64,000 nucleotides of DNA, from NCBI RefSeq assembly GCF_016093545.1, contig NZ_JADKYX010000008.1, forward strand, positions 124,001-188,000, written 5' to 3'. Position numbers and translations under genes: made by a program. The notes under the pieces were generated by a model. That model made no database searches. It was not told the DNA's origin and saw only the letters and a list, made by a program, of their open reading frames with translations. Numbering within the stretch: position 1 is the stretch's first letter; each line of letters starts with the position of its first letter. This document shows, one piece after another, positions 63,448 to 64,000 of this stretch. The DNA comes from Massilia rhizosphaerae. Its GTDB lineage: Bacteria > Pseudomonadota > Gammaproteobacteria > Burkholderiales > Burkholderiaceae_D.

Positions 63448-64000
63448 TTATAGAACTCCTGTTTCCTTGAGCCAGCTTTCCACCATCGATGGCCAGGCCG
63501 CAATCGGATGGTCTTTGTCCCTAAGACCGAAAGCGTGCCCTCCCTTTGCAAAAAAATGAACCTCTGCCGGTACACCTGCCTGATCGAGCGCCCGGGCATA
63601 GAGCGTGCTGTTGCAGATGGGGTCGACCGGGTCGTCCCAAGCTTGCAGCAGAAATGTCGGCGGCGTTTCTTTCGTTACATGAATGCTTGATTCGAGTGCT
63701 CCAGAGCGACAAAGGTGACCCGGATAAAGCGCAATAGCAAAGTCAGGGCGACTGCTTAGCTTGTCTACGGCATCGACCGGCGCATAGGCAGGCGCAACAA
63801 TGTTGCTGGTCTGCGCGACCAGATATCCCCCTGCCGAGAAGCCGATGACGCCAATCTTTCGCGGGTTTAGGTTCAGTTCTCTTGCCTTCGACCGCACCAG
63901 CTTAATGGTGCGCTGAGCATCCTGTAGCGCAAGTGGTATTTTCGGAAAGATCCTGCACCGACATTTTTCATCCCAGTAGTCGTTCCCTCCGGGGACACGG
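63448..64000 (-). CDS. Alpha/beta hydrolase (BD-FAE/acetyl-xylan-esterase type), 5' end outside window
   Basis: The visible 183 codons run open to the window edge, so the start is outside. Nucleophile GFSAGG, Asp in WDDPVDP, and His in GGHAFGL make a full triad. Relatives deacetylate xylan or other carbohydrate esters. Upstream part RVPGGNDYWDEKC... LQDAQRTIKLV shows the usual pre-nucleophile helix. No signal peptide can be judged. Confidence 0.85.
   Translation of the reverse strand, partial: RVPGGNDYWDEKCRCRIFPKIPLALQDAQRTIKLVRSKARELNLNPRKIGVIGFSAGGYLVAQTSNIVAPAYAPVDAVDKLSSRPDFAIALYPGHLCRSGALESSIHVTKETPPTFLLQAWDDPVDPICNSTLYARALDQAGVPAEVHFFAKGGHAFGLRDKDHPIAAWPSMVESWLKETGVL

Noticed and set aside
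1..64000. CRISPR arrays, insertion sequences, prophage
   Set aside because: No regularly spaced direct repeats, transposase, integrase or phage structural genes were seen. The quartets and hairpin repeats are too few and irregular for CRISPR.

Overview
The window looks like a chromosomal segment of a high-GC betaproteobacterium, most likely Oxalobacteraceae (Massilia/Duganella/Janthinobacterium type). The grounds are gene content (two TonB receptors, paired S8 proteases with PPC domains, GTP-type PEP carboxykinase, hemE, priA, rep, rdgC, dinB, slyX, YgiQ), strongly GC-biased third positions, and abundant small hairpin repeats. I did no database search, so the genus is inference. No rRNA, CRISPR array, insertion sequence or prophage was seen.

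Layout. 0-7.1 kb: an apparent scavenging locus. An rpiR-type regulator, a TonB receptor and a secreted cyanophycinase-like S51 peptidase run leftward as a tightly coupled operon. An aspartoacylase/desuccinylase-type deacylase and a YfcC-family transporter run the other way. 7.2-8.8 kb: a GH39 beta-xylosidase with a LacI-type operator. 8.9-11.7 kb: a trypco1 protein, a CHAT (caspase-like) protein and a small exported protein, a candidate conflict/defence or signalling cassette. 11.8-16 kb: a PAP2-phosphatase lipoprotein with an autotransporter-type repeat, then pckG. 16.2-22.7 kb: hydroxyacid dehydrogenase, an unknown protein, a short asparaginase-like protein, catalase, rdgC and SOS-controlled dinB. 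22.8-29.5 kb: two tandem S8 proteases and a second TonB receptor. 29.9-30.1 kb: tRNA-Val and tRNA-Asp. 30.1-37.3 kb: a two-gene ABC exporter, a GGDEF protein, a cNMP-binding protein overlapping an AI-2E/PerM permease, and YgiQ.

37.4-39.3 kb is an AT-rich two-gene island (unknown protein plus FRG-domain protein, overlapping ATGA), probably acquired horizontally. 39.4-46.7 kb holds DUF4404, an M3 peptidase, a TMEM175 channel, three poorly characterised small proteins, a BioF2-like GNAT and slyX. 46.7-57.1 kb holds an RTX-type metalloprotease with DUF4214, rep, a DUF1857 protein, an orphan dihydrolipoyl dehydrogenase, priA and hemE. The 541-bp gap between priA and hemE is AT-rich and carries four exact TTATNCACA DnaA boxes plus several near matches. 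57.3-63.4 kb is an S9 peptidase overlapping a very large SNF2-type helicase; the window ends inside an alpha/beta hydrolase.

Two families of small interspersed repeats punctuate the intergenic spaces: CGTAGGGTGGGC hairpins (four loci) and AATTCGGGGTCAGAGCAC quartets (two loci). The strongest candidates for new biology are the trypco1-CHAT cassette, the FRG two-gene island, the DnaA-box cluster and the cyanophycinase/TonB locus.
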